Shown here: piece after piece, positions 17,441 through 26,194 of the stretch
How positions within the stretch are numbered: position 1 is the first letter of the stretch
How the letters are laid out: the number at the start of each line of letters is the position of its first letter
NCBI RefSeq assembly: GCF_004369205.1
Contig: NZ_QFGA01000004.1
Span: 124,001 to 188,000, forward strand
Origin: Pelotomaculum schinkii
Lineage (GTDB): Bacteria; Bacillota; Desulfotomaculia; Desulfotomaculales; Pelotomaculaceae
DNA: 64,000 nt
Direction of reading: 5' to 3'
Position numbers and translations under genes: made by a program
Notes under the pieces: model-generated
Seen by the model: the letters and a program-made list of their open reading frames with translations, nothing else
What the model was told of the DNA's origin: nothing
Databases searched by the model: none

Positions 17441-18240
17441 TGTTTACCGCCTTCTACTCCCTTGCTGCCAGACCTTTTGCGAAAGATATCAAAGCAGAGG
17501 AGATGTACCTGTCATCTTCCCACCAGGAACTTCTGGCCCGGCTAAATTATCTAAAACACAGCCGTGGTATCGGCATGGTGGTGGGCGAACCCGGTTCCGG
17601 CAAAACTTCCGGTCTGCGTACTTTTGTGGTTTCCCTCAATCCCTCTCTCTACCGGGTGGCCTACTTCCCGCTTTCTACGGTTACTGTTACGGATTTCTAC
17701 AGGGGGCTGGCTTTTAGCCTGGGTCTTGAACCTGCTTTCCGCAAAGTGGATTTGTTCAATCAAATTCAGGAGGCTATCCAAAACAACTATTCCGGCAAGA
17801 AAGTTGTTCCTGTTATTATTCTGGACGAACTGCAGTTGGCCAGTACGAAGTTTTTCAGTGACCTCCATTTGTTGTTCAATTTTTCGATGGACTCTGAAAA
17901 CCCATTTGTATTGGTACTCTGTGGAATGCCTGCTCTGGCAATTAAAATGTCGTTGACCCATAACCAACCTTTAAATCAAAGGTTAATTATGCGCTACAAG
18001 ATGGCTCCCTTGACAAAAGAGGAAACAAAAAATTACTTGGAGCACCATATGCGCCTAGCCGGCTCCAACTACCCGATCTTTTCAGACACTACCGTAGAAG
18101 CTATTGCTACAGTGAGCCGGGGCTGGCCCCGCTTAATTAACAACCTTGCTACTACCAGCTTAATCTTTGGCTGTCAGAAGTTGCTTAAATATATTGATGA
18201 GGAGGCTGTGAGGCAGGCTGCTGTTGAATTAGGCATGTAA
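17437..18240 (+). CDS. AAA ATPase of transposon X (ExeA/TniB-like)
   Basis: A protein of 267 residues overlapping the DDE gene by four bases (ATGA). Walker A is 'GEPGSGKTSG' (about residues 50-59), Walker B is 'VIILDELQLA' (about 127-136) and an arginine-finger region follows ('QRLIMRYKM'). A C-terminal helical domain ends the protein. In two-component transposons such ATPases choose and deliver the target and stimulate the transposase. The gene itself looks intact, although its partner is split. RBS AGGAGAG lies just upstream in the DDE gene. Confidence 0.88.
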   Translation: MMFTAFYSLAARPFAKDIKAEEMYLSSSHQELLARLNYLKHSRGIGMVVGEPGSGKTSGLRTFVVSLNPSLYRVAYFPLSTVTVTDFYRGLAFSLGLEPAFRKVDLFNQIQEAIQNNYSGKKVVPVIILDELQLASTKFFSDLHLLFNFSMDSENPFVLVLCGMPALAIKMSLTHNQPLNQRLIMRYKMAPLTKEETKNYLEHHMRLAGSNYPIFSDTTVEAIATVSRGWPRLINNLATTSLIFGCQKLLKYIDEEAVRQAAVELGM

Positions 18241-18293
18241 CCATTATCCTATTTCGGGTCGGTCGTTGGCCGGCCTTTTCCTTAACTCATACA

Positions 18294-18420
18294 TTTTGCA
18301 AAACATATATTGTGCAATTTTATAGTTATGCTAAACAAAAATTGTGCAAATTTTGCAGTTTGAATAGAAATTTTAAGCCTAATTATTGTGCAAATCGCTA
18401 GGACAAAGATTCTGCAAAAT
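18294..18420 (+). repeat. Right-end repeats of transposon X
   Basis: Six related motifs occur: TTTTGCAAAA (18294), TTGTGCAATT (18310), TTGTGCAAA (18342), TTTTGCAG (18351), TTGTGCAAAT (18386) and TTCTGCAAAAT (18410). Arrays like this at transposon ends are transposase binding sites in Tn7/Mu-type systems. The host intron gene starts to match again at about 18421. The exact terminal base is uncertain. Confidence 0.6.
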
Positions 18421-19822
18421 TACAAGCTGGTATTCCGGTTTTGTACTGAGAATGCACTGAAGTCAGATTGCTTACCTTGCTGGCTGCCACCCATTTGCCA
18501 CTATGACGCTTAAGCGCTTTGTATGCGTCATAGTCTAGTATGTGACTGTATTTCCTTAGGGCTGGGTTGACTTGGGTCGCCGCCTGATAGTATTGGATAA
18601 CCCCCCGAATCTGGGAGTTGACCAGGTTTATACCGGTAATGAGACGTTCTTTTCCCTTGACGCCAATTTCCGGCCTAATCCGTTTCAACCTCTTGATGTT
18701 CCAGTGGATTTCCTTGACCTTTGCCTTCAGCCTTTGTGGGGCCGGGCTCGTCTTTGTGATATAGCCAGTTCTACTCTTTCCCCGGAGCACCTTGTAGGTG
18801 AATTCCAGGAAGTGAATCGGTTTCTTGCGGATGTCCGTGATGACGGTTTTTTCCTCAGACAGGGACAGCTTGATTTCTTCATCGAGATACTTGGCAATTC
18901 TTTGCTTCCACTTCTCCGCATTGCTCCGGGCTGACGTGATTAGTACCCAATCGTCAGCATAACGCACCAGATACGCAGGTTTGAGATTGCTATTTTTCCT
19001 GAGTGTGTTATGCCACGCATACTCGGTTTTGGTTTTCTTGTTCTCCCATTCCCGAGTGACCCACTGGTCGAAGGTATCGAGGTATGCGTTGGCAAGAATT
19101 GGCGAAATCACCCCGCCCTGCTGGGTTCCCAGAGGGTTTTCCTCTAGTTCTCCCATGATTCCGGCTTTCAGCATTGTCTTGATAATCATCAGCACTCTCC
19201 GGTCACGGATACCCTTGCTCCAGAGCTTTTTAACCATTCTGGCATGGTTCACATTATCGAAGAACTTGCTGATGTCACCCTCGATCACCTAGTGGTAACC
19301 TGTTTGGTGTACCACCTCCACAACCCTTGCAAGTGCCATATGGGCGTCGCGCATGGGTCGGAAGCCGTAGGAGTGGGCAAAGAACTGAGCCTCTAATATG
19401 GGTTCGATTACTATGCGCACACACTCCTGGATTACTTTGTCGATGGCGGCAGTTATTCCTAATGGGCGCTTCTCGGTTTTACCAGGCTTGGGTATGTATA
19501 CCCTGCGCACCGGAGCCGGGTGGTAATCCATCAGGGTGTCCTTAACCCGGGCAATGACATCCTGGTAGTCCTGCTCCAGGATGCTTCTCATGGTTTCGCC
19601 ATCGCTGCCGGGAGTCTCGCTTCCCCTGTTTGCCTTGATGTTGTGCACTGCGGTCAGGATTACCACCTCTGATGAGATGATTTCCAGCAGTCCCTTGAAA
19701 CGAGGTGATTCCCCGTTTTGTTTTGCTTCAATAGTGACGCTGTACATCCTGTCCAGTAACACCTGAAGTTCTGTTTCCGTCTGCGGTTCCCGATAGTTCA
19801 GTTGTTGTCCCGTGGCGGCCAC
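18421..19822 (-). pseudogene. Group II intron reverse transcriptase, N-terminal part with amber codon
   Basis: A retron/group II type reverse transcriptase. 'DIITRVKDTLMDYHPAP'-like N-terminal sequence is followed by 'PLGITAAIDKVIQ' and 'HSYGFRPMRDAHMA'. The polymerase motif is 'YLVRYADDWVLI' (YADD), then 'LSLSEEKTVITDI' and the thumb/maturase region. A TAG (19289-19291) stands between 'VVHQTGYH' and 'VIEGDISKFFDNV', where the family usually has Trp, so one TGG-to-TAG change breaks the gene. At the far end the frame runs into transposon X after '...KTGIPAC'. The missing HNH half is at 4334-4857. Confidence 0.85.
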
Positions 19823-20536
19823 CTCCTTTCGGAGATTTGCGCCAGACGGCGTTAGTCAGGTATGCGCAACGGCTTCCTGAACAGTTGAACTCCTTTCCTC
19901 GTAATCTGTACGACTATGCCCCTTGGCTCCGCGGGCGTTACCCCGGTTCATCGCTACTACGGGCTGATGCCCCCTGATTTTGAAGGCCATTTCCTGCCTT
20001 CGAGTTGCATCGAGTTCTATTCCCCTTCACTATCAGGGTTCCACTGTTCCCAGCGTCCCAGCCTTACATTTGCGACTTTAGCCCCCATCTCTAACCCGTC
20101 AGCCATCCCTTCGCCCACGGTTGGAGGACTCGGGACGCCGGACGTCAGAGCGACCGGCGCAGCCATCAAACCCTATATTTTGGTGGCCGCGACTGAACCC
20201 GCTTTCTGCGGCAAAGTGCCTTTCGGCACCTTGCATTTTACGAGCCGTACAGACGATGGTTCCTGATTGGTCAGCTTGGCCGCTTTGTGACCCCCGACTT
20301 ACTCGACTCCATGGAGATTGCTCTCTATAGGAGCCTTTCAGCCGCCTTTACCGAGCTTCATACCCCTGCGCAATAGCACGTAGGCGCATGTCGGAGTTTC
20401 AGGGCGAGGTTGCCAACCTTCAACCCGTGCAGGAACTTCCCCTGCCAATTCAGACGCAGAGTTCGGTTTATGTAAAATGCAAACCGCCTGGTTTTACTAC
20501 ACATTTCTGTGTAGGCTGTCCAGGAACAGTGCACAC
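19823..20536 (-). ncRNA. Group II intron RNA, 5' part (domains I-III and start of IV)
   Basis: On the minus strand, a GUGYG-type 5' splice site (GTGTGCACTG) lies at 20536, followed by about 700 non-coding, strongly structured bases before the reverse transcriptase start at 19822 (GGAGGT ribosome binding site at about 19830). Domain V/VI for the same intron is at 4215-4330. The full intron, without transposon X, would be about 2.8 kb. The 5' end position is from consensus only. Confidence 0.65.
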
Positions 20537-20732
20537 ATAGGGCTCTGCTGGAGAGCAACCCGAGGCCTAGCAGGGTTCTGCCGGGGATAGAGGGTGCATA
20601 AAAAGTCAACTATGTTCTTTTTTTCCTACTATCCTTGCCAGAACTAAAACGAAAAACTCGTTTTTTAATTATACAAGATTGCAAGTTGGCATAGTATTTT
20701 TATAGAGTTTTTGGTTTAATGCCAGTTAGTTC

Positions 20733-20762
20733 TTGACACAGTAAAAAACACCAGGATATACT
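20733..20762 (+). promoter_or_regulatory. Sigma-A promoter of the stalk-domain gene
   Basis: TTGACA at 20733-20738, an 18-base spacer and TATACT at 20757-20762. A leader of about 90 bases precedes the start codon. Confidence 0.75.
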
Positions 20763-20857
20763 TTACCCAGTGAAGCACCAAGGCCGGATAATGATGTTTG
20801 TAAGGGCCCGGAACAACTGCGTGTTGGAGATTCCAGGCTGAAAAAGGGGGATTGTTT

Positions 20858-21979
20858 ATGTTCATTAAGAACAGGCGCGGGATTACTCTGCTGGCCGCTC
20901 TGCTGTGCTGCACGGTATTTCTGGCTGCGGGGGCGGGTGCCGCCCTGGCTTCGGATGATACCTACCAGGTTCTCCAGTCACCCGTGGTTAAAGACAACGC
21001 GGTATACGAACTGGGGACCATCATGGCCAGGTTTACAGCCGGGCAGCTGCAGACCAAGGATGTGCTCATTGTCCGTTTGCCCGAGGACTTTATCTGGACC
21101 ACCGCGCCGCTGAAAGCGGGCCAGGCTGAGGCCGGTTCCTCCCGGCAGGGCACAGGCGACTGGAACACCATGACCGCGACATCCGATTACGTGCGGTACG
21201 GTACGGCTAATTACATTGAGGTGCCGAAGAGGATCGCAGGCGACGAGAATGGTTTGTTCCAGGATGAGGCGCCGGTCCTCAGCTTTTCTCTTCTCAGCGG
21301 CAACGAGGTCAGGATGGAGGTTACCGGCAATATAACCCCGGGCCAGGAATGCGTATTTTTCCTTTATGCCAGGCGGGTGTATGTTCCGGGCGGTTTCACC
21401 GGGCAGATACAGGTGACGTTTGACGCGCCCTCCAGTTCAGGATTTGCCGGGAACGTTTCTTCCGGCCGGACCAGCGGGACAACCTCACAACCGTCAGTTA
21501 CAACGGTTCCTGAAGTCACTCCGGAACCGGCAGTAGAAGTCACTCCAACACCGGTAGTAAATGAGCCGCCCGTTGAGAATGAGGTCCAGGCAGTCTTCAC
21601 CGTCGGCAAGTCCGCCTTCACCCTCAAAGGAGTGGAAACCTCCATGGATGTTGCGCCTTACCTGAAAGACGGGCGGACCTATCTCCCCATCAGGTATGCT
21701 GCCCAAGCCCTGGGCATTGAAGAATCCGGCATCGAGTGGGACGAGGCTGACCAGAGTGTGGCTATAACCGGTGAAGGCCGCAGGGTCAAAATGACCGTCG
21801 GAAGTGGAACTATGACGGTGGATGACCGGAGCGTCACCATGGACGCCCCGCCTGAATTGTCAGCGCCGGGCCGCGTCATGGTGCCTCTGAACTGGGTAAC
21901 CGGGGCGTTTGGGGCCGAGGTCCAATGGGACCCGGCTTCCAATACGATAACGGTAGCAAAGATAGCAAATACCAAATAA
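20858..21979 (+). CDS. Secreted copper-amine-oxidase-N (stalk domain) protein
   Basis: 373 residues from the ATG at 20858, chosen for its seven-base spacing from GGGGG; a TTG two codons earlier is possible. The N-terminal signal peptide is 'GITLLAALLCCTVFLAAGAGAALA'-like. A domain of about 170 residues without recognised family follows, then a Pro/Thr/Val/Glu linker (about 205-240). The C-terminal stalk domain (about 245-373) has the typical 'DGRTYLPIRYAAQALG' and 'VMVPLNWVTGAFGAEVQWDPASNTI' repeats. Such domains are common on exported proteins of anaerobic Firmicutes and are thought to bind the wall or form a stalk. It is monocistronic. Confidence 0.8.
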   Translation: MFIKNRRGITLLAALLCCTVFLAAGAGAALASDDTYQVLQSPVVKDNAVYELGTIMARFTAGQLQTKDVLIVRLPEDFIWTTAPLKAGQAEAGSSRQGTGDWNTMTATSDYVRYGTANYIEVPKRIAGDENGLFQDEAPVLSFSLLSGNEVRMEVTGNITPGQECVFFLYARRVYVPGGFTGQIQVTFDAPSSSGFAGNVSSGRTSGTTSQPSVTTVPEVTPEPAVEVTPTPVVNEPPVENEVQAVFTVGKSAFTLKGVETSMDVAPYLKDGRTYLPIRYAAQALGIEESGIEWDEADQSVAITGEGRRVKMTVGSGTMTVDDRSVTMDAPPELSAPGRVMVPLNWVTGAFGAEVQWDPASNTITVAKIANTK

Positions 21980-22010
21980 CAATAACATTTTCTTGATCCC
22001 CTTTTTAGGC

Positions 22011-22039
22011 TTGACAGCCCATATCAAGGGAAATATACT
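22011..22039 (+). promoter_or_regulatory. Sigma-A promoter of the TolC-like gene
   Basis: TTGACA at 22011-22016, a 17-base spacer and TATACT at 22034-22039. The start codon is about 55 bases downstream. Confidence 0.8.
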
Positions 22040-22095
22040 TATAATGGTTGATAATTAACCAGCTTAACTAATTTGTCTACAAGCGAGGTGTAACC

Positions 22096-23190
22096 ATGCG
22101 GCGTCCGTTCATACTACTGGTAATCCTGGCGTTGCTCGCCGGTCTGTTCCCAGCCTCAGTCTGGGCCGACGAATCTGAAACTGCCCGGACGGAACTTACG
22201 TTACAGGCGGCGGTGGATAAAGCGCTGAGTATCAACAAGGGACTCAGGCAAGCGAAAAACGACTTGGAACGTTCAGCGGAAGTTAGAGATTATCTTGCTG
22301 ACAGGGTTGACTATGTGCCAAGCTCGTCCTCAGCTTCTTCCGGCGCAATAAAGTCCTATCTTAACCTGACCTCAGCGGAAATATCCCGCAGTATGGCCAA
22401 GCGGTCTTTAACCGTCGAGGAAGATAAGGTGTTAATGTCCGTATACCAGGCCTATAACAGTATCCTGCAAGCCCAGGAAAAGGTGAAGGTGGACGAATTA
22501 AGTTTACAGAACAAACAATGGTTGAGGTATGTCGCTTCAGCCAGCCTAAGGGTGGGGACTATCGATCCTGTTGCCATGGCCAAGGCTGAGACTGAATACA
22601 CCTCGGCCAAGACCACCCTGGAGGCGGATAACAAGGCCCTGGATGACGCCTACCAAAAATTAAACCAGCTGGTGGGGGTGTCAGCGAAGGAACGACCGGT
22701 GCTGGTGGATATCCCTGAAATTGTTCCGATGGACGTAAAAGACCTGGAAGCCGAGGTGAACAGGAAAGTAACCGGAAGTCCGTCCGTCTGGTTAAGCGAA
22801 CAACAGGTTGACCTGGCCAAGCTAACCAAGAAACTGTATGATTTTACCAATACCAGTAACAGCGAACCCTATAAAGCAAAAGAAATCGATGTTGAGCAGA
22901 AAGAAATCAGCGCCAACGATACCAAGGACCAGGTGGCAAAATTGGTGCGCACCATCTACTATTCCGCAACCCAATTGGAGGAACAATATGCCGGAGCGAA
23001 GGAAGCGGTACGCCTGGCCGAAGAAAACCAGCGCGTGACTCAAGTAAAATATGACGTCGGTATGGCCACCAAAAGCGACCTTTTGAGCGCCGAGCTGGAA
23101 CTCGCCCAGGCCAATCAAAAGCTGGTGGATATCAGCGCCCAGCACCAGATTTTAGTTTTGGCATTTGAGAAACCCTGGTCATATAGTTAA
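22096..23190 (+). CDS. TolC-family (outer membrane efflux-like) protein
   Basis: 364 residues with a signal peptide ('LLVILALLAGLFPASVWA') and two long helical hairpin regions typical of TolC/OEP proteins. Repeat-like segments read 'LTLQAAVDKALSINKGLRQAKNDLERS' and 'ELSLQNKQWLRYVASASLRVGT', then 'AVRLAEENQRVTQVKYDVGMATKSDLLSAELELAQA'. The protein is shorter than Gram-negative TolC (about 430-490) and no beta-barrel strands are obvious. In Firmicutes related proteins occur without an outer membrane; their role is unknown. RBS GAGGTG lies before the ATG at 22096. It stands alone between its own promoter and terminators. Confidence 0.8.
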   Translation: MRRPFILLVILALLAGLFPASVWADESETARTELTLQAAVDKALSINKGLRQAKNDLERSAEVRDYLADRVDYVPSSSSASSGAIKSYLNLTSAEISRSMAKRSLTVEEDKVLMSVYQAYNSILQAQEKVKVDELSLQNKQWLRYVASASLRVGTIDPVAMAKAETEYTSAKTTLEADNKALDDAYQKLNQLVGVSAKERPVLVDIPEIVPMDVKDLEAEVNRKVTGSPSVWLSEQQVDLAKLTKKLYDFTNTSNSEPYKAKEIDVEQKEISANDTKDQVAKLVRTIYYSATQLEEQYAGAKEAVRLAEENQRVTQVKYDVGMATKSDLLSAELELAQANQKLVDISAQHQILVLAFEKPWSYS

Positions 23191-23244
23191 AATGCTCCAA
23201 ACCTGACCGTTGGAGCTTGTTAGTACGGTTTAAGAAAGAAAATG

Positions 23245-23293
23245 GAAAAAGGCTTTTTCATATCCTGCAACAGGTGTGAAAAGGCCTTTTTTC
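23245..23293 (+). terminator. Intrinsic terminator after the TolC-like gene
   Basis: GAAAAAGGCTTTTTCA and TGTGAAAAGGCCTTTTTTC form a stem with several arms ending in a T run. A smaller hairpin GCTCCAA / TTGGAGC (about 23193-23217) precedes it. Confidence 0.6.
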
Positions 23294-23435
23294 TATTTAA
23301 AACCCGGCGCTCCAGGAACGGATTAAGCGTACGTCCCATTAGGGTTAAGGCGATAAGACAAAAAAATAAGGATTTGGGAGGTTTTATTGCGTATTTGTGG
23401 AATATTTTTATTAATATATCAACTGGGGGGGTTTT

Positions 23436-24248
23436 ATGAAAAAGTTTATTATCGGGCTGCTCATTGGGGTAATACTCGCTTCAGCGGGTATGGCGGCAGG
23501 GGAGGAAAAACCGGTGAAAATTGTTCTCAACGGTAAGGAAGTTCAACCGGATACACCGCCTCAGATTATCGACGACCGTACCTTTGTGCCGTTGCGGTTT
23601 GTGGCTGAGTCGCTGGGGATTAATGTCAGTTGGGATGCTGATAACTGGACGGTAGTGATGACTACACCCGAGAATATGCCTCCTTACAGCCTGGTCTCAT
23701 ATCAGAAAATTAACGATGAGTATGGTTATGTGATCCTGGGGGAGGTTGAAAATGGGTCCAATAAAACTTACAGCGAAGGCAAGGTCAAGGCTGAAGTACT
23801 GGATGCCGGTGGCAACGTCATTGAAAAGCTGACCGCTACCTTGCCGCCTGGGATAACCCCCGGAGAAACCGCTTATTTCAAGATGCGGTCTGACTCGGAT
23901 AAAAGAAACCTGGTCAGTTCAGTAAAATTCAGCTTTTCAGCAAAAGGCGAAATAGATATAACTCCTGCCGAAGTGAGTTTTAGTGAAGTAAGGTTCTCCA
24001 GAGATCCCGATATTTACAATGACTTTACCTATGTAACAGGGGAAATCGAAAGGTCTGACGATGATCTTAAAAGAAAATACAATCACCCGCTGGTGCAGGT
24101 GGCTTTGTTTGACAAAGATGGTAAATTAGTCAACTTTGGCGAAAGAGACGTGGATGATTTTGAACAGCGAAAGTACGGGGAGTTTAAGATAACTTTGGAA
24201 AAAGGACCTGACTATGCGTCCTATAAATTAAAGTGTTTTTCTGACTAG
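23436..24248 (+). CDS. Secreted stalk-domain protein with FxLYD-type C-terminal part
   Basis: 270 residues. A signal peptide ('FIIGLLIGVILASAGMAA') is followed by one copper-amine-oxidase-N repeat ('VQPDTPPQIIDDRTFVPLRFVAESLGINVSWDADNWTVVM', about residues 37-76). The rest is two beta-rich units of about 90 residues. The first ('GYVILGEVENGSNKTYSEGKVKAEVLDAGGNVI') resembles the FxLYD domain often paired with stalk domains. The function is unknown; the cell surface is likely. The ATG at 23436 follows a strong GGGGGG tract in the AT-rich leader. Confidence 0.75.
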   Translation: MKKFIIGLLIGVILASAGMAAGEEKPVKIVLNGKEVQPDTPPQIIDDRTFVPLRFVAESLGINVSWDADNWTVVMTTPENMPPYSLVSYQKINDEYGYVILGEVENGSNKTYSEGKVKAEVLDAGGNVIEKLTATLPPGITPGETAYFKMRSDSDKRNLVSSVKFSFSAKGEIDITPAEVSFSEVRFSRDPDIYNDFTYVTGEIERSDDDLKRKYNHPLVQVALFDKDGKLVNFGERDVDDFEQRKYGEFKITLEKGPDYASYKLKCFSD

Positions 24249-24289
24249 CCCAAAGTAAGCCATGCCGGAGGCGGGTAGGATTATGAAAC

Positions 24290-24330
24290 GTAAACGCGCT
24301 GCGTCCTTTCGGCTCACGTAGCGCGTTTAC
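24290..24330 (+). terminator. Intrinsic terminator
   Basis: GTAAACGCGCT (24290-24300) pairs perfectly with AGCGCGTTTAC (24320-24330). The U tract is weak, so it may act in both directions or be a repeat element. Confidence 0.55.
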
Positions 24331-24388
24331 TATAATGGTGTAAGGTTGGTTCCGCCTTCAAAGATTTGAAGTTGCGGCCGGCGGTTTC

Positions 24389-24417
24389 TTGACAAGCATA
24401 AAACAGCAACATATACT
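24389..24417 (+). promoter_or_regulatory. Sigma-A promoter of the marR-like gene
   Basis: TTGACA at 24389-24394, 17-base spacer, TATACT at 24412-24417. The AT-rich region just downstream (24418-24440) is a plausible place for autoregulation, but no clear palindrome was found. Confidence 0.8.
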
Positions 24418-24465
24418 TAACCTAATAAAATATTTAGCTGTTTAAGAGTTGCGAGGAGGTCCACG

Positions 24466-24924
24466 ATGGAAGATTCAAGCATAGAAAGATATTACTCTCG
24501 CCTTGAGGCAGTCTTTATGGAGATGGTCCGCAGGCTGCACGTTGAACTGGCCGATCAGATGATTTCGGGTATTACTGGCAGCCAGTTTTTCGTTTTAAAA
24601 ACAATTCAGGGTCCAGGTCGCCTGACCGTTTCTGAGGTAGCGGAGAAACTTGGCGTGTCCCTCAGCGCCATTACCGCCCTGGTAAACCGCCTGGTTAAAG
24701 CAGGGCTGGTGGTGCGTTCCCGCGATGAACAGGACCGCAGGCTGGTCTGGCTGGAAGCAACAGCCAGGGGCAAGGAGATCCTGGCCAATTGTATAGAAGC
24801 CAGGAGAAAAGTTTCGAACAAGTATTTTGGCCAGCTGACCGTGGAGGATATGGAAAAGCTGGTGGAAATCTACGAAAAAGTCTTAACCGCGATGCGCGCG
24901 GAAGAAAAAAAGAAAAAACCTTGA
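24466..24924 (+). CDS. MarR-family transcriptional regulator
   Basis: 152 residues. Helical dimerisation ends flank a winged helix-turn-helix: 'GRLTVSEVAEKLGVSLSAITALVNRLVKAGLV' is the recognition part and 'VRSRDEQDRRLVWLEATARGKEIL' the wing with the Asp-x-Arg-x-x signature typical of MarR. GGAGGT precedes the ATG. It is alone, so its target is not evident; autoregulation through its promoter is likely for this family. The C-terminus is very lysine-rich. Confidence 0.88.
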   Translation: MEDSSIERYYSRLEAVFMEMVRRLHVELADQMISGITGSQFFVLKTIQGPGRLTVSEVAEKLGVSLSAITALVNRLVKAGLVVRSRDEQDRRLVWLEATARGKEILANCIEARRKVSNKYFGQLTVEDMEKLVEIYEKVLTAMRAEEKKKKP

Positions 24925-25212
24925 GGGTTAAGCTTAACCAAGATTATTCTAAATGGCTATTTAGGATGGAGCGATGATTAATAAATAATTAGTTGATACT
25001 TTTCATAAGCTAAGCCGGGCTGACTTATTGTAGCCTTTTCCCGCCCTGCAGGCGGGTTCTTTATTAGGGGACGAAGTTTAGCGATGGGGTGCAATTTTGT
25101 ACCTTTTCTGCAGCATAACAGCCGGTAATCTGGAGAATTAAGCAAATCTGTGATAGAATAGTCAAAGCATTGGCGTAATAGAGATGATAAATGAGAAAAA
25201 AGGACTTTGGCG

Positions 25213-25935
25213 ATGAAAACGACTCTCCTTGGGGCGCCAATAGATACGCTCACCATGGAAGAAAGCGTCGAGAAGGTAGCCGGCTTCATAAAGAGCGGCC
25301 AACCGCACCGGGTATTGACGCTTAACCCTGAATTTTTATACCGGGCCCAGTTTGATCCTGAGCTGATGGAGTTTGCCAGGCGGGCTGCTCTGGTCACGCC
25401 TGACGGAATAGGTATAGTATGGGCCTGCCGGATGGCAGGTCGCCGGGTGGTTGAACGGGTCACCGGTATAGACCTGATGCTCTCTTTAGTTCACCGGGCC
25501 GCTAATGAAGGCTGGCGGGTTTACCTGTTGGGCGCGGCGCCCGGTGTGTCCGAAGAGGCTGCAGGCAGGCTGTGTCAAGGCTACCCGGGCTTGCAGGTGG
25601 CAGGTACCCACCAGGGTTATTTCAGCGATGAAGAGGCCGCCGGCGTGGCCGAAATAGTACGGCAAACCCGGCCCCAGTTGATCTTTGTGGCGCTGGGCGC
25701 GCCGAAACAGGAACAGTGGATTGATCGTTATCTGGAGCAAACAGGCGCGTCCGTTGCGGTAGGGGTAGGAGGCAGCTTTGACGTTATTGCCGGAAAGGTA
25801 CGGCGGGCCCCTCGATGGCTGCAGCGCCTGCACCTGGAATGGCTGGCCCGCCTGCTCCGGGAGCCTTCCCGCTGGCGCCGCCAGCTGATCCTGCCCAGGT
25901 TTGTCTGGATGGTAATAAAAAAGTACAGGCTCTAA
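25213..25935 (+). CDS. tagA: WecG/TagA/CpsF-family glycosyltransferase
   Basis: A GT26 family enzyme of 240 residues that adds N-acetylmannosamine(-uronic acid) to a lipid-linked GlcNAc, an early step in wall teichoic acid or enterobacterial-type polysaccharide synthesis. Family marks are 'VLTLNPEFLY', 'VTPDGIGIVWACRMAG', 'ERVTGIDLML', 'VALGAPKQEQWI' and 'VGGSFDVIAGKVRRAPRWLQRLHLEW' with the C-terminal membrane-associating basic part 'LLREPSRWRRQLILP'. The ATG at 25213 (after AAAGGAC) is preferred over the TTG at 25207. It opens the envelope-polysaccharide cluster; WecA at 34.9 kb would make its lipid acceptor. Confidence 0.88.
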   Translation: MKTTLLGAPIDTLTMEESVEKVAGFIKSGQPHRVLTLNPEFLYRAQFDPELMEFARRAALVTPDGIGIVWACRMAGRRVVERVTGIDLMLSLVHRAANEGWRVYLLGAAPGVSEEAAGRLCQGYPGLQVAGTHQGYFSDEEAAGVAEIVRQTRPQLIFVALGAPKQEQWIDRYLEQTGASVAVGVGGSFDVIAGKVRRAPRWLQRLHLEWLARLLREPSRWRRQLILPRFVWMVIKKYRL

Positions 25936-26194
25936 AGGACTTTAGTATCGTCCGGTACTGCTGCCGGATTATGAAAGCTGTTTGGATTCAGGTCGCAGGG
26001 CGTAAAACATAAAGATTTGTTTAATTTGTTTCCGGGATTGTCGCGGTTCAATTGAAGACCTGGAAGGAATGCAGTATAAATTACGCCCTACGCCCTACGG
26101 CTTACGACATCTTTTAACACGATACTATTCTATATAAAATGCCGGCGGACGCCTAATGAACCGGTCCAAGGCACAATCTTGCGGGAGACTATAC

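Larger units (their letters stand above)
4860..18420 (+). mobile_element. Transposon X (DUF6431 / DDE transposase / AAA ATPase), multiply interrupted
   Basis: The body encodes a DUF6431 zinc protein, a DDE transposase in two halves and an ExeA/TniB-like ATPase. This two-component plan (transposase plus AAA ATPase) recalls Tn5053/Tn552/Mu-type transposons. The ends are inferred from short repeats (TTTTGCA, TTGTGCAA, TTCTGCAA) at 4861-4954 and 18294-18420 and from the host reading frame, which breaks at both edges. The host is a group II intron protein. Both sides end in codons for Pro-Ala-Cys, but the bases differ (CCTGCCTGC / CCAGCTTGT), so an exact target duplication is not proven. IS91-like and RIT elements have inserted inside. 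Confidence 0.7.
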
